A DNA stretch of 64,000 nt, from contig JAKSZT010054215.1 of assembly GCA_026826555.1 (NCBI GenBank), positions 27,277,315-27,341,314 on the forward strand, given 5' to 3'. This stretch comes from Tolypeutes matacus. Taxonomy: Eukaryota > Chordata > Mammalia > Cingulata > Chlamyphoridae. Shown in pieces: positions 1 to 12,184 of the stretch (the first letter of the stretch is position 1; the number at the start of each line of letters is the position of its first letter). The notes below the pieces were generated by a model. It saw only the letters and a program-made list of their open reading frames with translations, was not told the origin of the DNA and searched no databases. The position numbers and the translations under genes were made by a program.

Positions 1-1029
1 TTGTATGCAGAAATTCCTAAGGAATACTCTATAAACTATTAGAATTATTCATAAATTGTAGCAAGATGCATGAAAAAAAAGTACAAAATTTACACATATT
101 TCTATATACTTGCAATGTATAATCTGAAAATGAATTAAGAAAATTTCATTTACAATAGCATGGAATAACCCATTGAAAAAATAAACAGATCTGAAAAACA
201 TTTCTTCAAAAATATACAAATGGACAGTAAGCACATGAAATGATGCTGAACATCACTAACCACCAATCAAACGCAACTGAAAATTACAATGAGATACCAC
301 TTCACACCCAGTAGGATGTCTATAATCAAAGAGATGGTAATGATAAGTGTTGGTTAGAATGTGGAGAAACTAGAACCATCATAGCCTGCTGGTGGGAATG
401 AAAAATATCCCAGACATGTTGGGAAACAATCTGGCAGTTCCTCCCAAAGTAAAACACAGAGTTATTACATGACCTAGCAATTCCACTTCCAGGTACATTC
501 CCAAGAAAAATTAAAACACAGGTTCACACAAACACTTGTACATGAATATTTTGAGTGGCATTATTTACAATAGCCAAAAGGAGGAAGCTACCCATATGGC
601 TTTCAAATGATGGATGGGTAAATAAAATATGATATATCCAACAATGAATTATTTGGCAATAAAAAGGAATGGAATACTGATAAAAACTACAACACGGGTG
701 CACCTTGAAAACATTATACTAAGTGAAAGAAGCCAACCACAAAAGACTATATATTTTGCGATTCCCTTCTATGAAATGCTCAGAATAGATAAATTTATGG
801 ACAGAAAGTAGATTAGTTATTGCCTAGCGTTGGAGGATTGTCAGAAAATGGGAAAAGAAATGGGTTCAGGGTTTTATCAGGGTGTTGAAAATGTTCTAAA
901 ATTGACTGTGGTGATATCTGCATAGCTCTGGGGAATATACCAAAAAAGCATTTAATTATTTAATTGAACACTTTAAGTCAGTGAATTATATGTTTCATGA
1001 ATTATATATCAATAAATCTGTTATAAAGA
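1..1029 (+). mobile_element. Old L1 fragment: ORF2 C-terminal part and 3'UTR
   Basis: The first ~160 bases read as decayed L1 ORF2 (elements resembling 'ctataaactattagaatt' and 'catttacaatagcat'). An internal deletion then leads into the L1 3' part: caccaatcaaacgcaactga, a block on screening single-copy animals, then 'gataccacttcacaccc', 'ggtgggaatg', 'gcaataaaaaggaatgga'. The piece ends near an AATAAA at 1011-1016. The frame is broken many times. The type is an L1M-like (mammal-wide) copy, judged by eye; subfamily not assigned. Confidence 0.85.
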
Positions 1030-1130
1030 AGCACTTATTTTAGAATGAGTAATAATCTGTGCATTTTACTAACTAAGCAACTTTGTTTTATCAGTCAATG
1101 CAACACAATAAATTATGAGGTATTCTTTGT

Positions 1131-1639
1131 CCCCATGATGTTGAGTGAAATAAGCCAGACACAAAAGGACAAATATTGTATGACCTCACTGATATAAAAT
1201 AATTAGAATAAGCAAACAAATAAAATCAGAATCTATAAGATAGGTTACCAGGGGACTGGGTAGTGTTAGGGAATGGGGAGTTATGGCTTAAAATGTACAG
1301 AGTTCATAGTTGGGATGATGGAAAAGTTTTGGCAATGGATGGTGGTGATGGTAGCACAACATTGCGAACATAATTAACAGCAGTGAATTATATATGTGAA
1401 TGTGATTATATGTATGTTACTAGAATAAAATGTTTTTAAAAAATAGGATTGTACATTACAGTGATTCCTATTGTAAACTATGGACTATAGTTAATAGTGC
1501 AATTATGAAAACACCCTTTCATGAATTATAATAAATGTACCACATTAATGTAATGTGTTAACAGTAGAGTGGTATATGGGAACTCTGTATTTTATGCATG
1601 ATTTTTGTTTAAATCTACAACTTCTCTAACACAAAAAAA
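1131..1639 (+). mobile_element. L1 3' end with xenarthran-type 3'UTR
   Basis: Starts in the ORF2 C-terminus ('atgttgagtgaaataagcca') and runs through a 3'UTR with 'gttaccaggggactgggtag' and 'gtaaactatggactatag' to 'cctacaacttctc'-like sequence and a short A tail at ~1632-1639. Its last ~170 bases match the 3' end at 27084-27259, so two copies of the same L1 3'UTR lie in this window. I associate this 3'UTR with xenarthran L1s from memory; that is the inferential part. Confidence 0.8.
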
Positions 1640-2474
1640 TTGTATGGGTCAAGGAAACAAACACTTGGAGTATAATGTTCCAATATATGACACACCCACC
1701 AGCTATCCATTCCCTCTGTCTCCCCACAGTTACTACTACTTTAATTTTGATTAACGTTGCTCCTTTTAGTCCTTTATTCAAAATGAAAGAGCAAAGGGAA
1801 AAAAAGAAATTATTTGGGCTACCAGGAACATCTTGGATAGGAAAAAAGAAGCTGTAGGGAATAGGTCCCAGCAGCCAAATGTCCTGTGCTGGCGGCCATA
1901 AGCCCAGTCCTATCCCTAACTGTGAAATACCAACGGGAAGTCAAATGGCCTCAGTGCTACTTACACAGCTATTTGATTTTACTCATTTTTGCCACTAACA
2001 TTCTTTTAAACCACATTACACATGAATTCACTTTGATAACAAAGTCATATTCCTTATTATTACTAACTTTAATAGAACCCTGCTTGGAAAAACAAAGGCC
2101 AGAAAGCAGAGTCATTAAGATTTATTTTCTTAATTTGTCAAAGAAAGATAAAGTGGGCATTACATGAGCTCCTGGCTGGCTAATCTATCTCTCTGGGAGT
2201 TTGAAGAGATAGATGGAGTGGCCACATGTCCTATTTCCAATGATGTGTCTTCAGTAAAGTCTTCACTTTATATTTTTTTCTAAATAGGTCTTGTAGCTAT
2301 CAGTATGGCTTTAATGACTTCCCACCATGAATGTTGTGAATGTCCAGAAGAATGTGAAAAATTAAAGTTAGTGCAGAGAATAGAAGAGAGCATACATACG
2401 GATTTTGTGGACACACTTTACAAGTTGCCATTAAAAATTATTTTCCTTGTGGTCTATGATTGAAAGGTAGTATG
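1640..2474. other. No gene seen
   Basis: Unique-looking AT-rich sequence. A short GC-richer stretch at 1860-1960 gives no reading frame of note. Nothing supportable. Confidence 0.5.
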
Positions 2475-2612
2475 GTAGTATGCAATTAACATGATCCTGG
2501 GCCTGTCCCTGACCTCACTGTATCACCTTGAGTAATTTCCTCCAACCTCTCTGGGATCAGGTTCCTTGCTTATAAATTGGACAATGGAACTAGATCTGTC
2601 TAAGTGCCTATT
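2475..2612 (+). mobile_element. MIR SINE fragment
   Basis: Order of recognisable MIR parts: tRNA-derived 'gacctcactgtatcacc', core 'ttgagtaatttcctccaacc', then 'aaattggacaatggaacta'. Strongly decayed, which is normal for this ancient family. Confidence 0.5.
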
Positions 2613-2944
2613 AATGCTTATTGGTATTTATTATAGCATCACCCATCTGAATAGAGAATGAAATCACACATTTCTGGCCCCAGTATATCAAACATCAAGA
2701 ACAACAGCCCAGAACTCCAGTTGCTTTCTCAATCTCCCATTTCAGCAGATATTTTAACCCTAAAGTAAGACTGAACTAGAAGAGGTATGGCAGTATTCCT
2801 CCTTCAACCAAAAGCAAGTAAATCTAAGCATTCAACTTCAGAAGCAGGTGTATATTCCAAACATTCACTGGGGTCTCTGAAATTGTGATTAAAGCAATTG
2901 CAAAAGTATGGGCCATGACTTGTATATCTCTTTGAGTTTTAGTC

Positions 2945-3345
2945 TTAACTGTGATTCATAATATCCAATGGCTCCCTACTTCACTAACAAAAACTGAGGT
3001 GCCAACAGTGGCTGAAGACCCCCCTTCTATGAATAATGTCATTTCTCCTCCACAGCAGCTAGTCTGGCCTCCTTGTTATTCTTCAAACTGCCTAGACTAC
3101 TCATACCTTTGGGCTATTTTTTTTTTTTTTTTTTTTTTGGCCTGGAACTCTTTTTACCCAGAAATTCAAACAGGTGACCCCCTCGCTGCCTTCATCTTTT
3201 CCATGTGTCCTGCCATGACCACCCTACTTAGTCTCAGCTGCATTCCCAGTCCAAACGCTTCCTCTACTGCACCAGCTATCGTGACTCCTGGGACTGTGCC
3301 ACTGCTTCACTTAATTTTTTTTTTTTTCCCACAGAGTTTAACACT
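2945..3345 (+). mobile_element. L2 LINE fragment (probable)
   Basis: Resembles the L2 3' part: 'caatggctccctacttcac', 'cctttgggctattt', 'ggcctggaactcttttacc'-like sequence and 'attcaaacaggtgacccc'. Two T runs (3118-3138 and 3317-3327) interrupt it. The call rests on order of motifs, not on an alignment. Confidence 0.45.
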
Positions 3346-3424
3346 TTTCGCATACTAAGAGCCATAATTAAATTGCAATCTTTAGACCCCATTGATGTGG
3401 AAAGAAACACTAGAAATAGAGGGC

Positions 3425-3650
3425 AGTTGTTAAAAGCAGAGGCTTTAGAACCAGACTACCTCCTTGCATTGTGATTTAGGGCAAATTACTTACACACTAT
3501 ATACGTCAGTTTCCTCATCTGGAAATAGGGATAATAATAATAGCCCTACCTCCTATGATTATTATGAAGAATAAATTTGTTAATACATATAAAGCAATTA
3601 AAATAGGCATAACAGGTGTTAAGTACTCAATAAACATTAGCTATTGTCAT
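3425..3650 (+). mobile_element. MIR SINE
   Basis: Near full-length MIR: 'aaaagcagaggctttagaac' head, 'gatttagggcaaattactta' core, 'agtttcctcatctggaaata', 'gggataataataatagcc' and the tail 'actcaataaacattagctat'. One of the clearest MIRs in the window. Confidence 0.85.
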
Positions 3651-3659
3651 ACAAACTTT

Positions 3660-5699
3660 TAAAAATAAATTGGGATCATATTATAGCTACTGGGTTGTAA
3701 CCTGCTTTCTTTCACTTAGTACAGTGAATTTCCAAAGAGAAACGATTGTGATAGCATAAGGGGTTTAGATATCTGAAATTTAGATAAAAACCATATCAGA
3801 GTAAAGTTCATCAGTGTAAAGAAATGCTCTTCTGCTCCTAAGAAAACTTGAAACTGGGGAAATTGGTATTTGTTTGAGGAAATGTGTATCTGGACTCCGT
3901 TTCTTAATATACCATTTGAATCCTTTATGAGGTTTTCTCTGAATGCTTTTTGAGATTTTTTATTCTAATGAGAAAAAAAAAGTGAATTTACTAAGTGCTT
4001 TAAAATAGCCAAGCAAAATCTTGGAATAAAGGGAACTGGCTTGTAGACAGTGATGTTGGGCAGCTGGCAGCCAGGTGTCCTGGTTAAACGTTGGCCTGGA
4101 GGTGAGGAGGTTGGGTTAGATTTTAAATTCTAACTCTGTTCCTAATCACTGTCTTCCTTTCTAGTCATGTTCTCAAGTTGCAAGGAACTTGCAAAACAAA
4201 AGCAATGGGATGCAGTCACCGAGAAGCTGTGACAGCATCACCCCAAATCCAAGCATAGCCAGGCTTCATGGGATCTGAAGCTGCAAACTAGAAAGTTAGG
4301 AACTGAGCCAGGGGTTCTCCCTTCTCTCTCATGCTTGCTCTCTGAGGCTGAGCATCTCTCCTTCCTCTGAATATCTGCTAGGTTCCTCTACTTCATCTGC
4401 TTTACCATTCCCTGCTCCCTCACAACTTGGGCGTGCATATAGCTTGAACGGAGTAGGACTGAATATAGTCCTGAGTCTTAAGAGTCTTTTCAGCCTGGGG
4501 AATAATTGTCTACCATTTTGGCATCTCTTACTTCAAATTCTGGAAAGAAGGAATCAGAATGGATTCGTCCAACTAACAGACTTAATTCCCTTGAATCACT
4601 CTCCTGTGGATCAGAAATGTATGTAGGGCTGCCCCGTAGAGGGTGGGTAGAACCAGTCAAATCCCAAGAGGACATGGGTGTATAAAGGTGTGTTACCCAG
4701 CCCGTGGGCATGTCAACTCCCCTCTATGGCCAGCAATGTTCACCTATGACATCCTTCTCTCTGTCTCCTTCTACTTCAACACAGAATAGTCTATTTCCCA
4801 AGGGATAATAACTATCCCTTGTGAATAACTTGTACCTCAAATCTTTCTTAATTCTTGGGTGTTCACACCCACTGGAATTTTTGAGTGCATGGCATAGTAT
4901 GGACTTATTTTACAGGATGGTGCCCAAATTAGGTCGTGCTCTACACCTAGCCCCTTCTCACCCTCCACCTCCACATGCACACCTGGTATATTCTATGTGA
5001 CTTAAGGAAGAAAGGGAATTTCAGATTCTGTTCTGCTCATTTTCAAAGAAACCAGACTCCAGCCTGAGTATCTGACTAGAAGATTTTCCCAATTAAATTC
5101 CTAGAGATTCCCACTTATTTTTTTCCCAATGGGAAATGTTTGTGCATATCTGGCATTAATTAAAGGATTAATTTAATAGTAATTCTTTTTTAAAAAGCCA
5201 TTTTCTAACTATTCAACCTCAATTTCCTTTCCTTGTGTGTTGCAAATAAGGCCAGTCCAATAAATGACATGAAAGCAATATTGTGAGCAATTTGAGCCCT
5301 TAATTGGATGAATATATCTGAGACCAAATGACAGAACTTGTGTTATCAAGTCATTCCAGTATGGCTTCAATGCAGAATTTCTAACAGTTGTACTCACTGG
5401 GGGCTGAGGTAGGGGAGGCAGATGGAGTTGTGGATGAATCAAGGGAAGTTATAGTGGCCTTATCAATAACATTAACTCAACCACTGAATTCACAAGTACT
5501 TCCAGGCACAGTGCCCATCCCTGACTCCCTGCCATCTCTAATCTCAAATCCTGGCACTCGTGGCTAGACCAAATGATGGTCAAGAAGATCTTAAAGAAAT
5601 GTTTAAGTTAATGCATGTAATGCAGGGTTCCTACACTGTATTGGCGCATGTTAGTGGCCTTCTGTGCCCCAGATATACGCATACAGGGTGCAAGTTTAA
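3660..5699. other. No gene seen, 2 kb unique sequence
   Basis: Both strands carry only short frames (up to about 75 codons) without family resemblance. No repeat family was recognised with confidence. Possibly very old, diverged repeat remains. Confidence 0.5.
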
Positions 5700-5817
5700 A
5701 GCTACATAGTGAAAATTGGTTTGGATTCTCTTCATTTCATTTGTTTAGCTTTTGTTATTTTTCTCTACTTACATGTATTCCTGTGAATAAATCCTTGTTA
5801 AGTTAGGAAAAAAAAAA
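5700..5817 (+). other. Possible 3' end of an unidentified retrocopy
   Basis: An AATAAA at 5786-5791 is followed 17 bases later by a run of ten A (5808-5817). This is the usual spacing of a poly(A) signal and a retroposed A tail. Upstream sequence was not recognised, so the source transcript is unknown. Chance is a real alternative in AT-rich DNA. Confidence 0.25.
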
Positions 5818-6264
5818 GAAGCACCTTTACTGTAAACCTCAGGGAAGGGATGCTCAAAGGATCTCTAAACAAATATCTAGTTTCTGATCTGTTTTATAGA
5901 TTGATTATGTTTAACTCAGAATGTTATAAAAGCCTCACACTGTTCTCTAATTATTTTATGCTTTACCACAGTTTGATTGTTAGTTCCTTATCAAAAGAGA
6001 TTGAGCCATATTTTCTTCTGAATTCTACTGGAGTCCTAAATACATTACTAGCTAAGTGCATAGTAGACACTCAATAAATGCTTATCCCTTTGAATTAAGG
6101 TGAACATCTGGTTCTTTAGCATCTAAAACAGATGTTCCAGTTTTCCCTGGAGCTTAACTTCCATTTTATTTAGCAAATGGAGTGGGAAAAGAGAAAATTA
6201 CATATATGCAAAGCCAGCATAATCACAGACCAATAGATAATGAAATGCCAGAGTGTTAGTTCCT

Positions 6265-6360
6265 TCGAGATCATCTGGTGCACTTGTTTTACAGAGGAAA
6301 AAGCTGAGAATGAGGGGTGAGGTCACTTGGACAAGCTACACAACTAAAGAGAACCTTAGA
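6265..6360 (-). mobile_element. MIR fragment
   Basis: Reverse complement of the MIR core: 'ttttacagaggaaaaagctg' followed by 'ggtcacttggacaagctac' and 'acaactaaag'. Short and decayed. Confidence 0.5.
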
Positions 6361-6364
6361 CCCT

Positions 6365-8239
6365 TCTCTGCTCTTATCGTTCCAACTGCTACATTATTAT
6401 GAAACAAAGAAAGCAAAACAAAACACAATAAACCTTGATCCTGCTCTATAGATATTCTCGACCAGTTCTCCCACCTCCCCCAGCAATGGTGATCACCAGT
6501 CGCTTCAAGAGTACACTTTCTGCAGGTCTGGTTATTGGATGCACTTGAATGTCACCATCCATTTGTCTCAGTCTTCCTTTTCCCCTTACACCAAGACATA
6601 CTCAGAATTCTCCCATCGAGACTTTGTTTATACTTTTTTATTCAAAGCAGTGGTTTCACTGCTTCTTCTCCCATTACTAATGTTCCCTTGGATAGATTCT
6701 CAAGCATAGGGAAGGGATGAGTAAACCTAGAGAGTCATTGTTTAGGATCAGTTAACAAGCATGGCCATCTCAATCCCACATCAACCAAATAAATATTAAT
6801 GGGCAAGGCTGTAGAGGGCTTTCCTTCAACAAGGAAATGCATCTGAAGAGGAATAAGAAAAGGCAGGAAATGACAAAGCCATTTGGTAGGAACTTGGCAA
6901 ACTTAGTCTGCCCGAAAGGTTAGGGCATTCAAAAACACATTCATTTTCCATTACAGTTCCAGGCAGTCTTTGAAAAGGGAAAGATATCTTGCCATTGCTG
7001 GTTTGGTAGTACTGAGGAGATAAGAGTTTTTTCATGGCAAAATGGTTCTTTCTTGCCTCTCTGACTCTCTTTCTTAGAGTGCAGATAGAGAGATGTGCAA
7101 TGGGATTCTCACACTCTGAACACACCCATCTGTCCAGGCTTGACACTGTGATCTGTTGAGGCATAATTTGCATTCTGTTTCCAGGCTTCTGTTAGTGGAT
7201 CATGATGTTGACTCATTAGAAGGTCTACATGTCTTCACAGAGCATTAAAAATAGTAGAAGTCTGAGCATGCATCTTGATTACACATTGTCTATGGATCTC
7301 AGTTAGCCAATCTGTTACTAAGAGATCATACTCCCAAGTAAAGGAAAGTGGAATGTAGAGACTGGGTACAAACAAATGGTCTATGGCAGAATTACAGACA
7401 TCAAATAGTACGAAGGCCACAAAACCAGATTTGCACAGATGTCAACTGAAGAGAAAAAGGGAAAGATAGAAAATAGATTCCTCTTGTTGTGGTATTTAAC
7501 TTAATTTGTTCTCAGAATGCTGCTATATTGGTCTCAGTGTTATTACTTGTTTTTTTCCCTAAAACTCAAGCAAAAGTAAGAGAAGAGTTTTCATTTAATA
7601 TGTAATAATTTTTTTTTTAACGCAAACTACTAAAGTAGAATATGTTATGGATGTAGGTAATAGTTGTCCTAAATGAAAAGCATTTTAGCACAAGGTTGTG
7701 TGGGCAGTGCTCTAGATCCAGGTTGAACTACCAATTTAGCAAAGCTGTTTAATAATCTGCATTTAGACACATTAATCTGACAACTAAATCTGAATCTTGT
7801 CTTAATCATTATCACTAAATCTGAATTTTGTCTCAGTCATTAATGATATGAGGCTCTGGAAAATCCAGCCCATAGGAAACTTCAAAAACCAAATCATTTA
7901 GTTCTTAGCCTTTGGGTAGAAATAAACACAATTCAATCCAGATCAGTTACATATCTAAATATGTCCAGGGGAAGTGCTATCAGAACTTTATTTGCAACAG
8001 CAGTGGAAGGATCTCTGGCCTTCCTAGAAAGTGTTTCTGCTCACTGCCATGGCTCCAGCTCCTGTCCGTTCCCCAGATGGTCTAGAACCCTTGTGTCCAG
8101 AACCCTGTCCCTATCTCAGCAGTCATCTGGGAAATTATATCCAGCCTGGGCATTGGATTAATTCCTCTTGTATTTTATCTTCTTCTCTCCCCAAAATGAC
8201 TTTCCTGGGACTAAACCCACCATACTCATGGACTTTGAA
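6365..8239. other. No gene seen
   Basis: About 1.9 kb without a recognised element. A 115-codon minus-strand frame at 6826-7173 has no recognised motif or repeat, and codon use offers no support. It is treated as chance. Confidence 0.45.
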
Positions 8240-8460
8240 TTAGACTATTAACAATATTTACTTCCCAGCTTCCTCCTTCCCACCTCCAGCTTCAGGCCTT
8301 CCTGAAGGGCATTATTGCTCTCTCACTCTGGTATGTCCTTCTGAAAGCTATATTCCTTAACCTTTCCAGGAACACTCAATCCAGAGCTTGGAAATTTAAG
8401 AATTCAGAAGGATGTCATATTCAATAAACACTTATTGAATGAATGAATGAATGAATGAAT
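8240..8460 (+). mobile_element. L2 LINE 3' end
   Basis: Ends in 'tcaataaacacttattgaat' followed by TGAA repeats, the hallmark L2 3' terminus. Upstream 'tcaggccttcctgaagggc' and 'tctctcactctggtatg' fit the L2 3' region. It lies directly against a MIR; MIR shares its 3' end with L2. Confidence 0.65.
8435..8460 (+). repeat. (TGAA)n tract, L2 tail
   Basis: Six tandem TGAA-type units that form the natural tail of the preceding L2. Confidence 0.9.
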
Positions 8461-8690
8461 AACAAAAGCCCTGGATTTGACGTCAGGAGGGCCTGGGTTT
8501 AAGTCCTGGCTAGACCACAGTCTGGCTATATGATCTTGAACTATTGCTTAATTCTTTGAACCTCAGTTTCCTTCCTAATAAGACAGGGATGAATACCTGT
8601 TTTGCCTATCTCAGAGAGGTTTTATTATGAATCTGAAAATGGTCTTTTCAAATTGTAATATGCTACAGAAATACTTTACTGTTACTATTA
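8461..8690 (+). mobile_element. MIR SINE
   Basis: 'gggcctgggtttaagtcctg' (B-box region), 'tggctatatgatcttgaac' core, 'tgaacctcagtttccttcc' and the 3' segment with 'tgctacagaaatactttac'. Good order and spacing. Confidence 0.8.
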
Positions 8691-8699
8691 GAAAATCTT

Positions 8700-10255
8700 A
8701 CATTTGAACATTTATTCAATTATTATTCATTGAATGCTTCTTTGAGCAAGATTCCACAGAACTAACTGTAAACAAGACATGGTCAGAGCATTTAGTCCTC
8801 TGGAGAAACAAACACAGAAACAAACAATCATTGTAACTCATATTGTCTAGGTGTCCTGGAAAGTAAAAATATTTCCAGTCAGAGAGAACAACGTTTATTA
8901 GAATATAGAACTCTATTCCGTTCTATGTGATACACTGTTCCCTAGGTTTAGACTTTTTCCCCTGTCCTCTCTTCCCCACTTCCTCAGTGCTCAGACCAGG
9001 GAAGTGTGGACTTATCTTTTAACACCCAGCCCCAGACAACATCTCTGAGTTGTCCAGGTCACAATCGCAAATAGCATGGGGGAGGGAATAATGGGAGAGA
9101 AAGCTAGTAATGGGACTACTAAATGCCAGATATGCCCCCCACCACGGGATGTAAGATAACCAAGGTATTGTCACCGTGAAAATGATAGAGAAGAGAAACA
9201 ATCAATCATTCAACAAAAAATTGCCAACATTTACTATGTGCCAGGTGCTCCACTAGACGCGGAGAAGTTTATGTTTTATGGGGAGATATCAGTCCATAAA
9301 TAAGTTAAGAAACTAAGAAGTATACATTTGAAAAATATAGTAAGTGTCAGACTAGGCCAAATGGGATATGAAAGAGTTATATTTGAATTCCATAACATAC
9401 TAACATATTGTATGGGAAATTTCTGTCAAATTGGAATGCAACTGCCTAAAGAATTATTTGATGGGATTAGATTCTAGTCCAGTTCATAAAGGGTAACAAT
9501 CCATAATATATGTAGCTGAATCACCATAGTCAAAGGGTCAACATATATTTATTTACCACCATTTATGTGCTGGACACTGTACTAGGCTCAAGGTTGTGAG
9601 GAATAGGGGATGAAAATAAAGGCACGTACCTGCTCTCCCGGAGCTCACAACCTAATGCAGCAAAGCCCAAATTTTGTACTTTAAGGACTAGAAAAGACTT
9701 TAAAAACAACTGGGATCCTCTATTGTTATCATTCCATACAATAAACAATACTTTAACATCAAAATTAGAGAAGAGGTCATCTCAAAATTTAAAAAATAAA
9801 TAGGTTAGCTGTATGTAGACCTCTCCATATTATTCTTATTTTCTTATTTTCCTGCTGACCTGAAGAATTTTGTCAACAATTTAGCTTCTGGACTTTGGGT
9901 TAGGAAACACTGCTTCAGAAAATATGACATTTCCTGAATAACTGTTCCCAAGGTATAGAATCAAGTAAGTCTGGAAGAAGGAGAAAGGGGCACTATTACA
10001 TCCTCCTTTTTTATTAACTTATGTGGTACCAGAAAAAAAAGTTTTGAAAATATGAAAGTTTATTTCTGACTCCTTCCTTCTACCTCCCGTCTCCCATCAA
10101 ACCCCTGGTGTTCTCCATCTGTCTTAAACCCCATCCTAAAAGCAGTCCTTGCTCTCAAATGACTTTGAATCTTTCCTAAATCAAAACTCACTCCCTCCCT
10201 GCAACCGAACTAAGTTGTTTCAAGAAAAGCAATAAGGTTGAAACAGCCCTCCCAG
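8700..10255. other. Unique sequence with small ancient repeat remnants
   Basis: Two segments, 9205-9310 ('tttactatgtgccaggtgct') and 9545-9660 ('gtgctggacactgtactagg'), look like the mammal-wide 'tgtgccaggcactg' element class (MIR/L2-related, reverse). No gene seen in the rest. Confidence 0.45.
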
Positions 10256-10264
10256 ATGTGTTTG

Positions 10265-10385
10265 CATTTGCAAAATAACTTTTATTGCTTTTTTCTAATT
10301 ATAAAAGTAATTCATGCTTATTGTAGAAAACATACAAAATATACAACAGTATGAAGAAGAAAACAAAAAATTTGCAATGTAGGGT
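10265..10385 (+). mobile_element. Ancient L1-type 3'UTR relic (probable)
   Basis: Contains 'aattataaaagtaattcatg', 'cttattgtagaaaacataca' and 'agtatgaagaagaaaac', a familiar mammal-wide pattern. A second, related piece is at 36720-36905. Family assignment is tentative. Confidence 0.45.
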
Positions 10386-10886
10386 ATTTGCATTTCTAAA
10401 AGAGAATGTTGATGTACGCACTCAGTCAGTGTAGATATGTTGAGGGTCTGCAGTATTAACAGTGGATATGGATAGGAAATTTTAGAAAATCAAAGTAAGG
10501 CAGAGCAAGATCTTATTCTCCAGTAACTTTTAGCATAATATTCAAATGAATATAGCTTTAATGAATCAAAGGTCAACCAATGCTGTACACTTCAACTGAA
10601 AAATGAAACCCTAGGTTGGTTGAAATTTATTTTAAGCTTCAGAAATGAAGGTACATCTTTGACACTGAGCTCATTGCAGGAAACTTCCAACATGAGTGCC
10701 AAACTCTTTCACTGAGATTGAAGCCCTCCTTTCTTGATGCTACTTGGGAAGAATGAATGAAAAAAGCAGTCTATTAGGGAAAAATAACTCAACAGAAAAA
10801 TGGGTAAAGGATGTAAATTGAAAATTTATGGAATAAAAGCCAAAACTGCCAAGAAATTTATTTAAAGATGTTCCACTTCAGTAGTA

Positions 10887-10993
10887 AAAGACTATGGAAC
10901 ACTTCATGAATTTACGTGTCATCCTTGGGCAGGGGCCATGCTGTGTTCTCTGTATCTTTCCAATTTTAGTATATGTACTGCTGACGCCAGCAC
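10887..10993 (-). pseudogene. U6 snRNA retropseudogene
   Basis: U6 is the spliceosomal snRNA that pairs with the 5' splice site and U2 and forms the catalytic core. Read on the minus strand, this 107-base segment covers U6 end to end. The 5' part is RNA 'gtgctgg..' at 10993. The middle matches 'actaaaattgg' (10964-10954) and 'catggcccctg' (10940-10930), then 'gatgacacgtaaattc', with the 3' end near 10887. I count about a dozen differences from the human RNA, including a changed GAUUAGCAUGG neighbourhood. Several are CpG losses. No upstream PSE/TATA and no clean target-site duplication were seen, so this is an old non-functional copy, as is common for U6 in mammals. Confidence 0.88.
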
Positions 10994-11034
10994 AGCCTTT
11001 CTTCCTTGAGGAAAAGTTAGGAGGATGTTAGTGA

Positions 11035-12180
11035 AACTAATGATAGCCTCCATGACATGATTCCGACTCAAGACCACAGTGGTTATTCAAACTCTTCCTT
11101 CCCCATAATACACTTGCAATACTCTCAGCCCTCAGGAGCAACAACTTCAGCAGGTAGTGGCTTATCTGCTACTGTAGCCCAAACCCTTATTCCTGAGGGG
11201 CCTCAATCTTGGTAATTGTACCATTCTCAGGCTGGGTTACTGCACATGCCCATTCACCACTATGAGGAGGCAAAGGAGAACCAGCAGATATTTAGTTTGA
11301 TCATCTGGGTTCAAAATGTATTTGCTCATACCCCCATTGTGCAAAAGCATCCTCCTTACCTCCCAATGACAAAGGTCAATTATACCTATGTATCTACTGT
11401 CTCCTCTTTTCTCCTGTTGGATCGTGGCCCAAGGAGTCCAAAGCACACTAGCTGAAGTGGTATACTGGATCCAGCTTATGTCTGCTTTTAAGAACCAATT
11501 GTATGTATTTCCCAGCTCTGTGTTTATTGACATCATGTTGTTAGCTTGAAATGATCATGGCAGAATATTTATACCCCAGAAATGGGCAAATACTACAATT
11601 GAGGCTATTCTCTCTTTCTGTTTCTCTCTCTCTCTCTTCTTTCTTTTTTAGTTTATTGATCACCAATTTGCCAGCATACCACAGTTTTAATTTGTCGTTC
11701 AGTGAGACCCTCTGACAAGAATATGCCTCCTTTGAGGACTAAGGCATTGAATTGTGAGCAGGAATCCCAAAAATCCACAGTGGGTCATTGGAAGTAATGG
11801 TGAGTGGAATCACTTCTGCTTTAACACTTTGGTTTCCAGACACACGTATTCTTCCTTTTGAAGGCACAGTGTTATATAGATATCTCTGATATAATGCATG
11901 TACTGCATTCAGAACAATATCATTCCATTTTTTCAGAGTGTTTCCTCCAAGTGGGTACTTTTAGCCTATGAGAAAGCCATTCCTGTGTGCTATGAGGTGA
12001 ACTGCTTCTGGATGGTGTAGTGTGATATGTCCAAGGGATCCCGTTGTCACAGACTCTCCAGAATGTCCTTTGCTGTGAAGTGGATCCCACTAGATGCTAT
12101 GCTATATGAGATTCAATATCTGTGACTCAGGCATTACATAACACCTGTACTGGGCACCAGTAGTGGTCTCAAGGAAATGT
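11035..12180 (-). mobile_element. MaLR/ERVL-type internal fragment
   Basis: Endogenous retrovirus relic without flanking LTRs recognised. The plus strand shows phrases typical of reverse-oriented MaLR internal sequence: 'ttattcctgaggggcctca', 'gtatactggatccagc', 'ttgctgtgaagtggatccc'. It has partial similarity, in the same orientation, to the second fragment at 44870-48350 (compare 'cattcctgaagggtctggg' there). A 99-codon minus-strand frame at 11237-11536 keeps a short pol-like stretch, but the element is broken by stops and an inserted or expanded pyrimidine tract at 11606-11650. Not functional. Confidence 0.6.
11606..11650 (+). repeat. (CT)n-rich tract
   Basis: Pyrimidine microsatellite of TC/TTTC units inside the MaLR internal relic. 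Confidence 0.8.
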
Positions 12181-12184
12181 GTTT

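Noticed and set aside
2951..3358. 135-codon plus-strand frame
   Set aside because: Its residues include a long Phe run from a T tract, and the DNA reads as an L2 relic.
8435..8460. Tandem repeat as an independent satellite or CRISPR-like array
   Set aside because: It is the normal TGAA tail of an L2; no spacer-repeat structure exists anywhere in the window.
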